NCBI GenBank assembly: GCA_944325835.1
Contig: CALVBO010000005.1
Location: forward strand, 88,579 to 152,578
Direction: 5' to 3'
DNA: 64,000 bases
DNA from: Candidatus Gastranaerophilales bacterium
GTDB lineage: Bacteria > Cyanobacteriota > Vampirovibrionia > Gastranaerophilales > Gastranaerophilaceae
Position 1 is the first letter of the stretch; each line of letters starts with the position of its first letter. The notes beneath the pieces are model-generated. The model had not been told where the DNA came from. It did no database searches and was given only the letters and a program-made list of their open reading frames with translations. The translations under genes and the position numbers were made by a program. Below are positions 1 to 8,195 of this stretch, piece after piece.

Positions 1-2
1 TA

Positions 3-386
3 GCATTATCATTCACCCTTTGTGCAATGTGTACCGGAGTTGCAATGGCAGACGGTTCAGCTTTTACCCCGTTGAATTTTGATGATACAGCATACGGCGG
101 TTCAGGTTCTGCAGCAACAACTACTCAAACAACAACAATTAACAGTGCGGCTGCTGAAGCTGCAGGCAACGAAAGCATGCAAAGCGCAATCTTGAAGCTT
201 GATAACGCACAGGTTGAAGTCAGAAATGAATTATTGAATGCAAAAACCCAATTTGCAGACGTAGATGCTCAATATACATCAATCAAGGCTCAACGTAAGG
301 CTTTAAAATCACAAATTAAATCTATTGAAAGACGTATTAACCAGATAGATAAAGCAAAAGAAAAAATCAGAAAGAATATGGTATAG
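3..386 (+). CDS. Secreted coiled-coil protein, 5' end cut by window
   Basis: The reading frame is open from base 3 to a TAG at 384-386, with the true start outside the window. The visible beginning (LSFTLCAMCTGVAMA followed by DGS) looks like the hydrophobic core and cleavage site of a signal peptide, so the ATG at base 27 is probably internal. After a low-complexity Thr/Ala/Ser stretch, roughly the last 70 residues are rich in Lys, Glu, Gln and Ile with heptad-like spacing, which suggests a coiled coil. The protein is likely exported. I do not recognise a family, and no function can be assigned. Confidence 0.7.
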   Translation, partial: ALSFTLCAMCTGVAMADGSAFTPLNFDDTAYGGSGSAATTTQTTTINSAAAEAAGNESMQSAILKLDNAQVEVRNELLNAKTQFADVDAQYTSIKAQRKALKSQIKSIERRINQIDKAKEKIRKNMV

Positions 387-478
387 CGTCAGCCGGTGTC
401 GGCTTGCGCTTTGAGCAGGATAAGCAGGCAACGGAGAACTGCTTTATTAAAAACTTTTCGACATAGACAAATATAAGT

Positions 479-508
479 CGCCCGAGGGTCATCCCCGGGC
501 GTTTTTTT
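479..508 (+). terminator. Rho-independent terminator
   Basis: A GC-rich stem (cgcccgaggg, loop tcat, ccccgggcg) is followed by seven T residues. It follows the coiled-coil gene after about 90 bases. The stretch between, 387-478, holds a fragment of the window's long intergenic repeat, ending in gagaactgctttatt at 448. Confidence 0.8.
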
Positions 509-517
509 ATGGGATGT

Positions 518-1549
518 TTATCGTTTAACACAGCGGACGTAGTTCTCAGTAGGCTTGTTATCAGAACCCCGTCCTCCGTAGCTCGCATTGACATACCATG
601 CCCTCTCTGAGTTGTAGACTGATCCTGACCAAAAACGAGCGGAAGCTGTTAAGTTTATAATATTCTGGTTAATTAGCATAGCAGAAAGTTCGTCGATGTT
701 TGGTATACGCGTTTCACTATCTGCGTCAGTACACATTTTTGCTGCATCATACCATGATGCAGTACCGGCGTTATTTGCTGATGACGGCATTGGTGCTACA
801 ACAATGGAGTCCGTAGAATTGAATACTGTCATAATGCCGATATCTTTACCTACGGTATTGGGTCCTTTGTTACCGTTTAAATCGTAAATAAAGTTAACGC
901 ACATATTTGATTGCGGAAATCCAAAAACATTATCATATATGGTTAGTGTTTCTTGAGTCAGATATTCCGTACGGCAAGATTGATTGTAAAAAGCAATAAT
1001 ACTTTCTCCGTTTTGAGTTTCAAAAGCCGCTGCCTTAGTGTCTATAGTAGAGTATGAGAGTCCATAATAAATAACACTCCTGAACGAAGAACTTAATTCG
1101 TATAAAGTAGAAGGCATCTCTATCTGCGACCCGGCCATGTTTGTGAATGATGTGACTATCCCGCAGTCTTCTAAATGTTCATTGTCACAGATGTTATTAA
1201 TTTTTAAAACTTTAGCAAGTCCAGAAGTTATAAATGTTTCAGTTGCAGTGTCAACAGCATCTCCAGCGCCGGAGGAACTCTCTTCCTTTAGGGTTCCATA
1301 GCCGTTAAGTGCCGGCATGAGCGCTATTGCCTGTGACATACGGGCGTAAAGCGCTTTTCGCTGCGTGTTCCACGTACGTTCGTTGATGTTGCCTGTCAAA
1401 CTCGGCAGCGTAATCGCGGCGACTACGCCAATAATCGTCAATGACAGTAATATTTCTGCCATGGTGAACGCTGACCGTAAGCCGACCAGCCTATTATGGA
1501 ACCGGCTCAGCCGGGCTACCTTAGTAAAGGCATCAAAATTTTGTTTCAT
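518..1549 (-). CDS. Prepilin-like protein with lectin-like C-terminus (paralog A)
   Basis: This 343-residue protein has a class III prepilin signal. A basic leader of 27 residues ends in Ala27, followed by FTMAE with the conserved Glu five residues in, and a hydrophobic helix to about residue 50. The middle has conserved cysteines and DLNGNKGPN, a motif shared by all paralogs here. The C-terminus (TRIPNIDEL, FWSGS, AWYV, ending RCVKR) resembles the DUF1566/FISUMP-type lectin-like fold. I chose the ATG at 1549 over 1570 because a GAAAGGATGGAA ribosome binding site precedes it, as in the paralogs. It is the only paralog without a poly-G tract, so it should be constitutively in frame. It probably functions as a minor pilin or pilus-borne adhesin; the ligand is unknown. 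Confidence 0.85.
   Translation of the reverse strand: MKQNFDAFTKVARLSRFHNRLVGLRSAFTMAEILLSLTIIGVVAAITLPSLTGNINERTWNTQRKALYARMSQAIALMPALNGYGTLKEESSSGAGDAVDTATETFITSGLAKVLKINNICDNEHLEDCGIVTSFTNMAGSQIEMPSTLYELSSSFRSVIYYGLSYSTIDTKAAAFETQNGESIIAFYNQSCRTEYLTQETLTIYDNVFGFPQSNMCVNFIYDLNGNKGPNTVGKDIGIMTVFNSTDSIVVAPMPSSANNAGTASWYDAAKMCTDADSETRIPNIDELSAMLINQNIINLTASARFWSGSVYNSERAWYVNASYGGRGSDNKPTENYVRCVKR
1469..1528 (-). repeat. 60-bp in-frame duplication/insertion with CCGGCTGAGCCGG palindrome
   Basis: Within prepilin A the codons for AFT occur twice, 20 codons apart (AFTKVA then AFTMAE). Between them is a sequence encoding RLSR-HNR-LVGLRS that contains the palindrome ccggctgagccgg. An almost identical 60-bp unit lies in prepilin C. 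The unit preserves the frame and lengthens the leader ahead of the cleavage site. Confidence 0.7.
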
Positions 1550-1614
1550 ATTTCCATCCTTTCTCTGCATAATTTGAATACTTTTTAAAAAATAGTGTTG
1601 TATTCTGTATATTT

Positions 1615-1643
1615 ATTATGCACGATATGCATATTTTTGTCAA
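1615..1643 (-). promoter_or_regulatory. Promoter of prepilin A
   Basis: On the minus strand TTGACA (1643-1638) and CATAAT (1620-1615) are 17 bp apart. The same spacing and CATAAT or AATAAT box recur ahead of the other four prepilin-like genes. It lies about 65 bases upstream of the chosen start. Confidence 0.75.
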
Positions 1644-1711
1644 TATATATGAAAATCAGATTGTTTAATTTTATTTAAAGTATCGTTTATCTTGTATATG
1701 TAGGGGGTGTA

Positions 1712-2029
1712 ATGAACGATACAAAAAAATATCTCGGGGCACGCATTCAGGAAATCCGCAGACAAAAAAGTTTGACTCAGGCTGAACTCGCTGAAATGCT
1801 TGATATTGATGCAAAACATATGAGTAAAATTGAATGCGGAAGGTGTTATCCTTCTTTTGAGTTATTGGATAAAATTGCTGATAAATTAGGTATTCCCGTA
1901 GGTGATTTCTTTATTGTAGAACATCTGCATAATAGGGAGGAGTTAGTTGCCCAACTTGCACAAAAATTAAAGGAATTACCTAATGAAAAATTTTGGATGC
2001 TTTATAAAATTTTAAAAGAAATTATCTAG
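1712..2029 (+). CDS. XRE-family helix-turn-helix regulator
   Basis: This is a 105-residue protein with one XRE/Cro-type DNA-binding domain over roughly residues 7-65 (LTQAELAEMLDI, then HMSKIECGR as recognition helix, then PSFELLDKIADKLGIPVGDFF). The remaining 40 residues form a charged helix that may dimerise. A strong AGGGGG ribosome binding site lies just upstream of the ATG. It is divergent from prepilin A across a 160-bp gap, so it could regulate that gene, but this is inference from position only. The gene has its own terminator. Confidence 0.85.
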   Translation: MNDTKKYLGARIQEIRRQKSLTQAELAEMLDIDAKHMSKIECGRCYPSFELLDKIADKLGIPVGDFFIVEHLHNREELVAQLAQKLKELPNEKFWMLYKILKEII

Positions 2030-2032
2030 TAA

Positions 2033-2057
2033 AAAAGCCCCGATTTCCGGGGCTTTT
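2033..2057. terminator. Bidirectional terminator between XRE gene and rpsI
   Basis: The inverted repeat aaaagcccc / ggggctttt has an A-run on the left and a T-run on the right. It can therefore end transcription from both the regulator gene and the ribosomal protein operon. Confidence 0.8.
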
Positions 2058-2064
2058 CGTAATA

Positions 2065-2460
2065 TTAACGTTTTGAGAATTGGAATCTCTTACGAGCTCT
2101 TTTTCTACCGTATTTTTTACGTTCTTTAACTCTAGGGTCACGGGTTAATAGACCTTCAAGTCTTAAAACGTTTTTGTATTCTTCGTTAACTTTGAGCAAT
2201 GCTCTTGCAATACCGTGACGGATTGCGCCGGCTTGCGATACAACACCGCCGCCTACTGCTTTTGCTCTTACGTCATATTGTTCTTTTGTTTCTGTTAACA
2301 CCAACGGACGGTTGATTAACAATTCGATTGAAGGACGGTTGCCGATATAATCACTTAACTTTTTACCGTTAATGAAAATTCTGCCTGAACCTTTAACCAA
2401 TTTTACAACTGCAACAGAGGTTTTTCTGCGGCCTGTAGCTATAATTTCAGTATTTGCCAT
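2065..2460 (-). CDS. rpsI: Ribosomal protein S9 (uS9)
   Basis: This 131-residue protein matches uS9 along its length. It starts with TGRRKTSVAVV, contains the GGG loop (AVGGGVVSQAGAIRHGIARAL), and ends in the very basic tail GRKRARKRFQFSKR, which contacts P-site tRNA. Its ATG overlaps the rplM stop by one base (TAATG), so the two are probably translationally coupled. It is the last gene of the ribosomal operon and is followed by a terminator. Confidence 0.97.
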   Translation of the reverse strand: MANTEIIATGRRKTSVAVVKLVKGSGRIFINGKKLSDYIGNRPSIELLINRPLVLTETKEQYDVRAKAVGGGVVSQAGAIRHGIARALLKVNEEYKNVLRLEGLLTRDPRVKERKKYGRKRARKRFQFSKR

Positions 2461-2897
2461 TATTTAGCCTCCTTTTCCAATTTGATTGGTTTTTGTGCTG
2501 CGTGAGGGTGTTCGCTGCCGGTATACACTTTTAATTTGGTGAATTGTTGTGCACCCAATGTGTTATGCTGCAACATACCTTTTACAGCTTTTTCGATAGC
2601 TAATCTGCCGTCTTTTTCTTGTAATTCTTTGAAGCTTGCGCTCTTTAAGCCACCCGGATATTTTGTGTGGTGGTAGTAAATTTTATCTGTTTCTTTATTA
2701 CCTGTTACACGAACTTTGTCTGCATTGATAACGATTACAAAATCGCCGGTATCAACATTTGGTGTGTATTCAGGTTTATTTTTACCTCTAAGAATGTCGG
2801 CAATTCTAACTGCTAATCTGCCGAGAATTTCGTCCTCAGCATCAATCAGATACCATTTTCTTTCTACTTCAAGAGGTTTTGCTGAATATGTCTTCAT
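2460..2897 (-). CDS. rplM: Ribosomal protein L13 (uL13)
   Basis: This 145-residue protein has the uL13 landmarks: [15 protein letters not shown] near the start, [19 protein letters not shown], and the [13 protein letters not shown] region. It is a large-subunit protein that is added early in assembly. It is followed directly by rpsI, the usual bacterial pairing, with a one-base overlap. The gap to truA upstream is about 50 bases. Confidence 0.97.
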   Translation of the reverse strand: MKTYSAKPLEVERKWYLIDAEDEILGRLAVRIADILRGKNKPEYTPNVDTGDFVIVINADKVRVTGNKETDKIYYHHTKYPGGLKSASFKELQEKDGRLAIEKAVKGMLQHNTLGAQQFTKLKVYTGSEHPHAAQKPIKLEKEAK

Positions 2898-2949
2898 GCT
2901 TTATTCTCCGTATTTTCCCGGATGCGCGGATATTATCCGTCATCGGGCT

Positions 2950-3729
2950 TTAGTATTCTACTTTCATAAGTGTCAGACCGTAAGGACTGACTGTGCGGCC
3001 GGCTGTTGTCCGGTCACGGGATTCCAGAACTCTTTGCATGTGCTCAGGTTCCAGATTGTGCCCTTCTATTTGGAGAAGGGTTCCGACTATTGTCCTCACC
3101 ATATTGTAGAGGAATCTATTCCCCTCAATATCAATAAGAACGTGATCGCCTTGTTTTTCAACTCTGGCATCGTATATAAAACAAATCTTGCTTGGGTTGA
3201 GCGTTCCGGCACTTTTGAAAGCTGAGAAATCATGTTCGCCTTTTAAATAATCCAATGACTTTTGCATTCGCTCAAGGTTTAATGGATATTTAATCAGCAT
3301 CAAATCACCGTCAAAAGCGTTTTTATATTTCCGGTTAACAAACTCAAATCTGTAAAAACGCTTTTTCGCTGATTTTTGTGCATGAAAAGTTTTATCAACT
3401 TCCGTAAAGTTGCTGATAGAAATGTCAGAAGGAAGGATTTCGTTCATTGAATACACGAACTTTGAAGCAACAATCGTTCTGTCTGTATCAAAGTGAACGA
3501 CCTGACCTTTTGAATTAACACCTCTGTCAGTTCTTCCGGAAAAGACTGTTTTTATCGGTCTTTTGTTTCGTTTTTCGGGGTTGCCCCCGATTATCAATGT
3601 GCTTAGCGCTTTTTCTAATTCTCCCTGAATTGTCGGGGCCTCAATTTCTTCTCCGTTTTCGAATTGAATCTGGCTTCCCGCGTAATTCTTGCCTATGTAT
3701 TGAATTTCAAAAGCGTATCGTTTTGGCAT
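2950..3729 (-). CDS. truA: tRNA pseudouridine(38-40) synthase TruA
   Basis: The 259-residue protein carries the TruA active-site motif SGRTDRGV with the catalytic Asp at residue 68, and the later motifs FHAQKSAKKRFYRFE and GNRFLYNMVRTIVGTLL. It converts uridines 38-40 of the tRNA anticodon arm to pseudouridine. The enzyme has normal length for the family. It starts two bases after rplQ ends, inside the ribosomal operon, an order typical of cyanobacteria and Firmicutes. Confidence 0.96.
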   Translation of the reverse strand: MPKRYAFEIQYIGKNYAGSQIQFENGEEIEAPTIQGELEKALSTLIIGGNPEKRNKRPIKTVFSGRTDRGVNSKGQVVHFDTDRTIVASKFVYSMNEILPSDISISNFTEVDKTFHAQKSAKKRFYRFEFVNRKYKNAFDGDLMLIKYPLNLERMQKSLDYLKGEHDFSAFKSAGTLNPSKICFIYDARVEKQGDHVLIDIEGNRFLYNMVRTIVGTLLQIEGHNLEPEHMQRVLESRDRTTAGRTVSPYGLTLMKVEY

Positions 3730-3730
3730 A

Positions 3731-4153
3731 CTAAACCAGTTGGATTAGTGCCATTTCAGAAGCGTCGCCGCGTCTTGGCGGTAATCTGAAAATTCTTGTG
3801 TAACCGCCTTGTCTTGATGAATATTGTTTGCCTATATTGGTGAACAATTTTCTCAAAACTGTTTGCGGTGCGGATTTTTCATCTTTTACTTCTGAAATTT
3901 CGCCTGTTTCAAGGTTGATGTAGCTTCCGATTTCTTTATCGTAAACATATCTCAACGCTTGACGGCGGCTGCTTAAATCGCCTTTTTTTGCAAGGGTGAT
4001 AATTTGTTCTGCGTATGGTTTCAAAGCTTTTGCTCTTGCCATAGTTGTTATAATTTCACCGTGCACAAAAAGTTCAGTCGCTAAAGAACGGAGCAAGGCT
4101 TTTCTTTGGTCTTGCGCTTTCCCCAGCGTATGTTTTTTAGTTTGGTGTCTCAT
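3731..4153 (-). CDS. rplQ: Ribosomal protein L17 (bL17)
   Basis: This 140-residue protein begins MRHQTKKHTLGKAQDQRKALLRSLATELF, a clear bL17 N-terminus. It ends with the GYTRIFRLPPRRGDASEMALIQLV region found in this family. It carries an insertion of about 20 residues in the middle (GSYINLETGEISEVKDEK), somewhat longer than the shortest bacterial forms. It lies between rpoA and truA. Confidence 0.95.
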   Translation of the reverse strand: MRHQTKKHTLGKAQDQRKALLRSLATELFVHGEIITTMARAKALKPYAEQIITLAKKGDLSSRRQALRYVYDKEIGSYINLETGEISEVKDEKSAPQTVLRKLFTNIGKQYSSRQGGYTRIFRLPPRRGDASEMALIQLV

Positions 4154-4217
4154 TTTTATATTCCTTATTGTTTAATTAGTTATAATTATTTGTTCGTTCC
4201 TAAGGCTTAGCTTACGC

Positions 4218-5189
4218 TTATCCTATTTCTTCTTCAACTTCAGGGTTTGGAGCGAGGTCTAAACCGAAGTGGTGAAGTCTTTCGATTACTTCGTCAGAGG
4301 ATTTCTTACCGAAGTTTTTAATGTTCAACAGATCGTGTTCTGATTTCTTCAACAATTCAGCCATTGAGTTGATGCTTGCTCTTTTCAAACAGTTGTAAGC
4401 TCTTACTGATAATTCCAATTCTTCAATTGTCATTGTAGGAGCGTTTTCTGTTGTTTCTGAAACAACTTCATCTTCAACGATTGCGGAAGAAAGTGTTGAC
4501 TGACCTGAAATTGATGCGATTTGAACAAATTTTTCAATCAATAAGTTTGCAGCCTGACTTAAAGCTGTTGAAACTTCGATTGAGCCGTTTGACCAAATTT
4601 CAAGAGTCAATTTATCAAAGTCAATCATATCACCGACACGGGTATTTTCTACGTTGTAGCTTACGCGTTTGATTGGCATGAATGTTGCGTCAATCGGTAA
4701 TACATCGATAGAGATGCCTCTTGATTCTTTTGAAACATCATTAGCAACATAGCCTTTGCCGGTTTCAATTGTTATATCTGCGTGGAAGCTGCCGCCTTCT
4801 GCAATTGTACAAATTAACCAGTCAGGGTTAACAACTTTAACGCCTGCCGGTAATTGGATGTCGCTTGCAAGAACTGCGCCTGCTCTATCCACATCTATTC
4901 TTAAATGTTGAGTTTCTTTAGAATCCGTTTTAACTACCAGACCTTTGAGGTTTAGCATTACGTCGATAACGTCTTCCTGAACACCTGGGATTGATGTATA
5001 TTCATGTGTAATACCTTCAATTCTTACAGAGGTAACTGCTGTTCCTTCTAAACTAGACAACAAAACACGTCTTAAAGAATTACCGATTGTTGTACCGAAA
5101 CCCTTTTCTAACGGTTCGATTACGAATTTACCGTATTGTGAACCATCTGAGCTTGTTGTTGTGTTTACACATTTAATTTTTAATTCCAT
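4218..5189 (-). CDS. rpoA: RNA polymerase alpha subunit
   Basis: The 323-residue protein has the alpha N-terminal assembly domain (KFVIEPLEKGFGTTIGNSLRRVLLSSLEG, residues about 20-50, through residue about 230). A linker of Thr/Glu-rich sequence leads to the C-terminal domain (ELELSVRAYNCLKRA and the helix-hairpin-helix LLNIKNFGKKSSDEV), which binds UP elements and activators. Length and order are normal. It follows rpsD by about ten bases. Confidence 0.97.
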   Translation of the reverse strand: MELKIKCVNTTTSSDGSQYGKFVIEPLEKGFGTTIGNSLRRVLLSSLEGTAVTSVRIEGITHEYTSIPGVQEDVIDVMLNLKGLVVKTDSKETQHLRIDVDRAGAVLASDIQLPAGVKVVNPDWLICTIAEGGSFHADITIETGKGYVANDVSKESRGISIDVLPIDATFMPIKRVSYNVENTRVGDMIDFDKLTLEIWSNGSIEVSTALSQAANLLIEKFVQIASISGQSTLSSAIVEDEVVSETTENAPTMTIEELELSVRAYNCLKRASINSMAELLKKSEHDLLNIKNFGKKSSDEVIERLHHFGLDLAPNPEVEEEIG

Positions 5190-5199
5190 GTTCTATCTC

Positions 5200-5802
5200 C
5201 TATTTTGAATAGTATTCTATAACAAGTTGTTCTTTGAAATCAGGGTCCAGTTCTTCTCTTTCAGGCAATCTGTCGAAAGTGATTTTCAAAGCTTCTTTAT
5301 CAATTGTCATCCACGCCGGAGCACAAGCTAAATCAATTGATTCAATTACAGTCTTGATGAATGCTGCACTTCTTGATTTAACGGTGATTACGTCGCCTGC
5401 TTTTACAAGGTAAGACGGAATATCTACTTTTTTGCCGTTTACGAGTACGTGGCCGTGGTTAACAATTTGTCTTGATTGGCTGCGTGTTACGCCGAAGCCT
5501 GCTCTGTAAAGCACGTTATCTAATCTTGATTCCAGTAATTGAAGTAATAATGTACCGGTTACGCCTTTTCTTCTTGTAGCTTCGTGGTAGTATTTCGCAA
5601 ATTGTTTTTCACTTACTAAGTATGTTAATCTGATTTTTTGTTTTTCGTTCAAGTGGAGAGCGTATTCAGAAAGTTTTTTTCTGACAGCACCGTGTTGACC
5701 GGATGCGGTTTGTCTCATTGAAGAGGTTAACTTTCTGTTTGATAAGTCTTTTACTCCCCAGTTGCGGAATAATTTATTTTTTGGTCCTGTATATCTTGCC
5801 AT
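5200..5802 (-). CDS. rpsD: Ribosomal protein S4 (uS4)
   Basis: This 200-residue uS4 has an S4 RNA-binding domain around residues 90-150 (ESRLDNVLYRAGFGVTRSQSRQIVNHGHVLVNGKKV). The N-terminal zinc cysteines of some uS4 proteins are absent, so it is the zinc-free type. A 214-base gap separates it from rpsK and contains a repeat element that also precedes rpsM. S4 is a translational autoregulator in other bacteria, which makes that leader interesting. Confidence 0.96.
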   Translation of the reverse strand: MARYTGPKNKLFRNWGVKDLSNRKLTSSMRQTASGQHGAVRKKLSEYALHLNEKQKIRLTYLVSEKQFAKYYHEATRRKGVTGTLLLQLLESRLDNVLYRAGFGVTRSQSRQIVNHGHVLVNGKKVDIPSYLVKAGDVITVKSRSAAFIKTVIESIDLACAPAWMTIDKEALKITFDRLPEREELDPDFKEQLVIEYYSK

Positions 5803-5897
5803 TTTTTATTTTCTCCTTTTGTTTGCGGGGCATCTATGGTTTGCTATTTTGGCGTTTAGCAAGCCCCCGCGCTACTTTTATAACTGTTTGTTTCTGA

Positions 5898-5960
5898 CAA
5901 ATTTGTTCGGTTATACTTAATAACCTCCAAATTTGAAATGTCGCTATCGTAGTGTTTCGC
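5898..5960 (-). promoter_or_regulatory. Conserved leader element, copy 1 (upstream of rpsD)
   Basis: A block of about 41 bases bounded by the palindrome caaatttg at both ends is identical or nearly so to 7038-7100. It continues with less exact similarity (gtcgct..cgta..gtttcg). In operon orientation it lies between rpsK and rpsD. It may be a regulatory RNA element, a processing site or simply a repeat; the sequence alone cannot decide. Confidence 0.5.
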
Positions 5961-6016
5961 GCCCAGCTCGTCACACTTCTGTGTGCCGGCACCGGCGCAA
6001 CACCGGCTGACGCATC

Positions 6017-6403
6017 TTATACTCTGCGTTTTTTAGGCGGACGGCATCCGTTGTGAGGGATTGGGGTTACGTCTTTAATAAGAGTAATTTCCAAACCTGC
6101 AGCTTGAATTGCACGGATTGCTGTTTCTCTGCCTGAGCCAGGGCCTTTGATATGAACTTCAACTTTTTTCATACCCTGGTCAATTGATTTTTTAGCAACA
6201 GATTCTGCTGCTGACTGAGCGGCAAACGGAGTACCTTTTCTTGCTCCTTTGAAGCCTGATGCTCCTGCTGTTGCCCAGGCAATAGCATTACCTTGTGTAT
6301 CTGTAGAAGTTACTATTGTATTGTTAAAGGTGGATTGAATGTGTACAACACCTTGCAATACATTTTTCTTTTCTTTTTTCTTTGTTTTTTGTGGTCTTGC
6401 CAT
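6017..6403 (-). CDS. rpsK: Ribosomal protein S11 (uS11)
   Basis: The 128-residue protein matches uS11: [29 protein letters not shown] core ([20 protein letters not shown]), [19 protein letters not shown], and the terminal [18 protein letters not shown]. It forms part of the small-subunit platform. It lies downstream of rpsM after a gap of about 90 bases. Confidence 0.97.
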   Translation of the reverse strand: MARPQKTKKKEKKNVLQGVVHIQSTFNNTIVTSTDTQGNAIAWATAGASGFKGARKGTPFAAQSAAESVAKKSIDQGMKKVEVHIKGPGSGRETAIRAIQAAGLEITLIKDVTPIPHNGCRPPKKRRV

Positions 6404-6493
6404 TTCGTTATCCTTTTATTTTTGTTACTTTTGTTTTTATGTTTTTGCCCTGCGCGTTTCGCTATTGCGAACCGGTCGGGGCGTTATACCGGC

Positions 6494-6865
6494 TTACGCT
6501 TTTTTCTTGCCTGCGATAGGGCCGGTCTTTTTGCCGCGGCGGGTTCTTGCGTTGGTTTTTGTTCTCTGGCCTCTGCAAGGTAAGTTGCGTTTGTGGCGCA
6601 GCCCGCGGTATGAACCGATTTCTTGAAGACGTTTGATGCTCAATGATACTTCACGTCTTAAGTCACCTTCAATATTATATGCTGATAATGCATTTCTTAA
6701 TAATTTGATATCTTCATCTGTTAAGTCATCTGTTCTTAAATCAGGTGAAATTTTTGTTTCTTCAAGTATTTTTTTTGCTCTTGTAGGGCCGATGCCGTAG
6801 ATGTATGTAAGAGCGATTTCCATTCTTTTGTTACGAGGTAAATCTACCCCTGCTAGTCTTGCCAT
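6494..6865 (-). CDS. rpsM: Ribosomal protein S13 (uS13)
   Basis: uS13 is recognised from [20 protein letters not shown], the helix-hairpin-helix [12 protein letters not shown], and the basic tail [26 protein letters not shown] chose the ATG at 6865 rather than the upstream in-frame ATG at 6913. The family starts MARIAG, and an AAGGAG site lies just before this ATG. The 294 bases up to rpmJ hold the second copy of the conserved leader element. Confidence 0.96.
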   Translation of the reverse strand: MARLAGVDLPRNKRMEIALTYIYGIGPTRAKKILEETKISPDLRTDDLTDEDIKLLRNALSAYNIEGDLRREVSLSIKRLQEIGSYRGLRHKRNLPCRGQRTKTNARTRRGKKTGPIAGKKKA

Positions 6866-7037
6866 TTTAATATTTCTCCTTTTCTTGGCTTTGGTGAAAT
6901 TAGACTCAGGCATTAAGTCACGCCCGCATCTGATTTTGCACCCCTGTTGTTAGATTTTTTTGTGTAAGAGGCATAAATACTTCCTCTCCAACCGCTGAAC
7001 CTCGCGATTTCAGGCTTTGCTAAATCCTAGCTCCTGG

Positions 7038-7100
7038 CAAATTTGTTCGGTTATACTTAATAACCTCCAAATTTGAAACGTCGCTGACGTAAAGTTTCGT
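7038..7100 (-). promoter_or_regulatory. Conserved leader element, copy 2 (upstream of rpsM)
   Basis: This is the same caaatttg-bounded block as at 5898-5960, matching over about 41 bases and partly beyond. In operon orientation it contains ggaggttattaag, which resembles a ribosome binding site, but no convincing small ORF follows. It lies in the rpmJ-rpsM gap. Confidence 0.5.
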
Positions 7101-7159
7101 CCTCAGTTCGCCGGCTGCACTGCGTACGCCGCCGAATTCGGACTTCACTCCGACTGACG

Positions 7160-7273
7160 TTATCCTTGTCTTTGTTTATGCTTAGGGTTTTCGCAAATTA
7201 CTGCGACTCTGCCTTTTCTTTTAATAACTTTGCATTTGTCGCACATTGGTTTTACTGATGTTCTTGTTTTCAT
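7160..7273 (-). CDS. rpmJ: Ribosomal protein L36 (bL36)
   Basis: This 37-residue protein starts [19 protein letters not shown] and continues [19 protein letters not shown]. It contains the Cys, Cys, Cys, His zinc-ribbon set of bL36 (C11, C14, C27 and His32). It lies between infA and rpsM, its usual position. The gene is short but unmistakable. Confidence 0.95.
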   Translation of the reverse strand: MKTRTSVKPMCDKCKVIKRKGRVAVICENPKHKQRQG

Positions 7274-7380
7274 TGTTTTTTCCTTTTATATGTTTTTTAC
7301 GTGAGATTTTCTTTTTTGTTTGACATTACATTTCGTCATTGCCAGCTACGGACGGCACTCAGTCCCCGCGGCTGAGCCGG

Positions 7381-7596
7381 TTATTTCAGGCGGAACGTGA
7401 TTCTGCCTTTGGTTAAATCGTAAGGCGTCATTTCAACCTTTACTCTGTCGCCCGGAAGAATTCTGATAAAATTCTTTCTGATTTTACCTGAGATATGTGC
7501 CAGAATTTCGTGGTCATTTTCCAATTTAACCCTGAACATAGCGTTAGGCATTGATTCTATTATTGTTCCTTCTATTTCTATTACGTCTTTTGCCAT
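7381..7596 (-). CDS. infA: Translation initiation factor IF-1
   Basis: The 71-residue protein is a single OB-fold with the IF-1 signature: [46 protein letters not shown], and the end [12 protein letters not shown]. It blocks the A site during initiation. It is the first gene of the ribosomal block in this window. No secY, adk or map lies upstream, so the usual larger spc-alpha cluster is broken here. Confidence 0.96.
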   Translation of the reverse strand: MAKDVIEIEGTIIESMPNAMFRVKLENDHEILAHISGKIRKNFIRILPGDRVKVEMTPYDLTKGRITFRLK

Positions 7597-7649
7597 TTGT
7601 TTTCCTTTTTATTCGGCTAAATTTTGGCACAATAAGTGTGCTCATGATA

Positions 7650-7677
7650 ATCATACTTGCAAAATATCTAATTGCAA
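7650..7677 (-). promoter_or_regulatory. Possible promoter of the infA-rpsI operon
   Basis: On the minus strand TTGCAA (7677-7672) and TATGAT (7655-7650) are separated by 16 bp, about 55 bases before infA. The match is moderate. The rest of the gap up to 7860 shows nothing recognisable. Confidence 0.4.
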
Positions 7678-7860
7678 GCGTTTTCGCGAAGAAATACACA
7701 GTGAAATTATCGGGCCTTTAAAATTGTTTTTCTAAAAACACGGTTTATTCGCTAATAGCTTGCGTGTATCTAAACGCTTGTATATTAAAGTTTTTAACCT
7801 GTTTGTAACAATTTCTTAATATAGTTAATAGAATTTATTTTTAATTAAACAGCTATTTCT

Positions 7861-8195
7861 TGTCCGAGAAAGACTCGCGCCCGGCTGAGCCGGAGCCATA
7901 CTTGTATTAATCGTTACCGTGAGCGTATAACCCAAGTGTGGAAGCCACTCAGTGGCCGAGTCTTTTGAGTGGCACTCTGCCGAGCAAAACAATCCAGTGA
8001 ATTGTTTTGCGAGAGGTAGACAGCACTCTGCCGAGAAAAACAGTCCAGTGAACTGTTTTTCGAGAGGGAAGCGCACAGCTCGCGGTTCAGCGCGAGCGAG
8101 CTGAGGCATTCCAGGCAAAACCGCGCTTTTGCCTGAATGCCGTTAAGCGCGAGTCGAGCAAGAAGCGAGGCGGTGCGGCGGAGAACTGCTTTATT
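7861..8195. repeat. Long intergenic repeat, largest copy
   Basis: This member of a dispersed family starts tgtccgagaaag and ends cggagaactgctttatt. It contains internal near-tandem units (actctgccgag plus a hairpin such as caaaacaatccagtgaattgttttg) and the block gcggttcagcgcgagcg. Other copies are at 31156-31275, 44993-45185 and 54202-54319, with a fragment near 421-448. The ORF on the minus strand here is an artefact of the repeat. Together with 7597-7860 this explains the 590-base gap before infA. Confidence 0.8.

Noticed and set aside
7825..8118. ORF of 97 residues on the minus strand with repeated PLEKQFTGLF-like segments
   Set aside because: It lies entirely in the intergenic repeat, its internal repeats follow the DNA hairpins, and there is no ribosome binding site.
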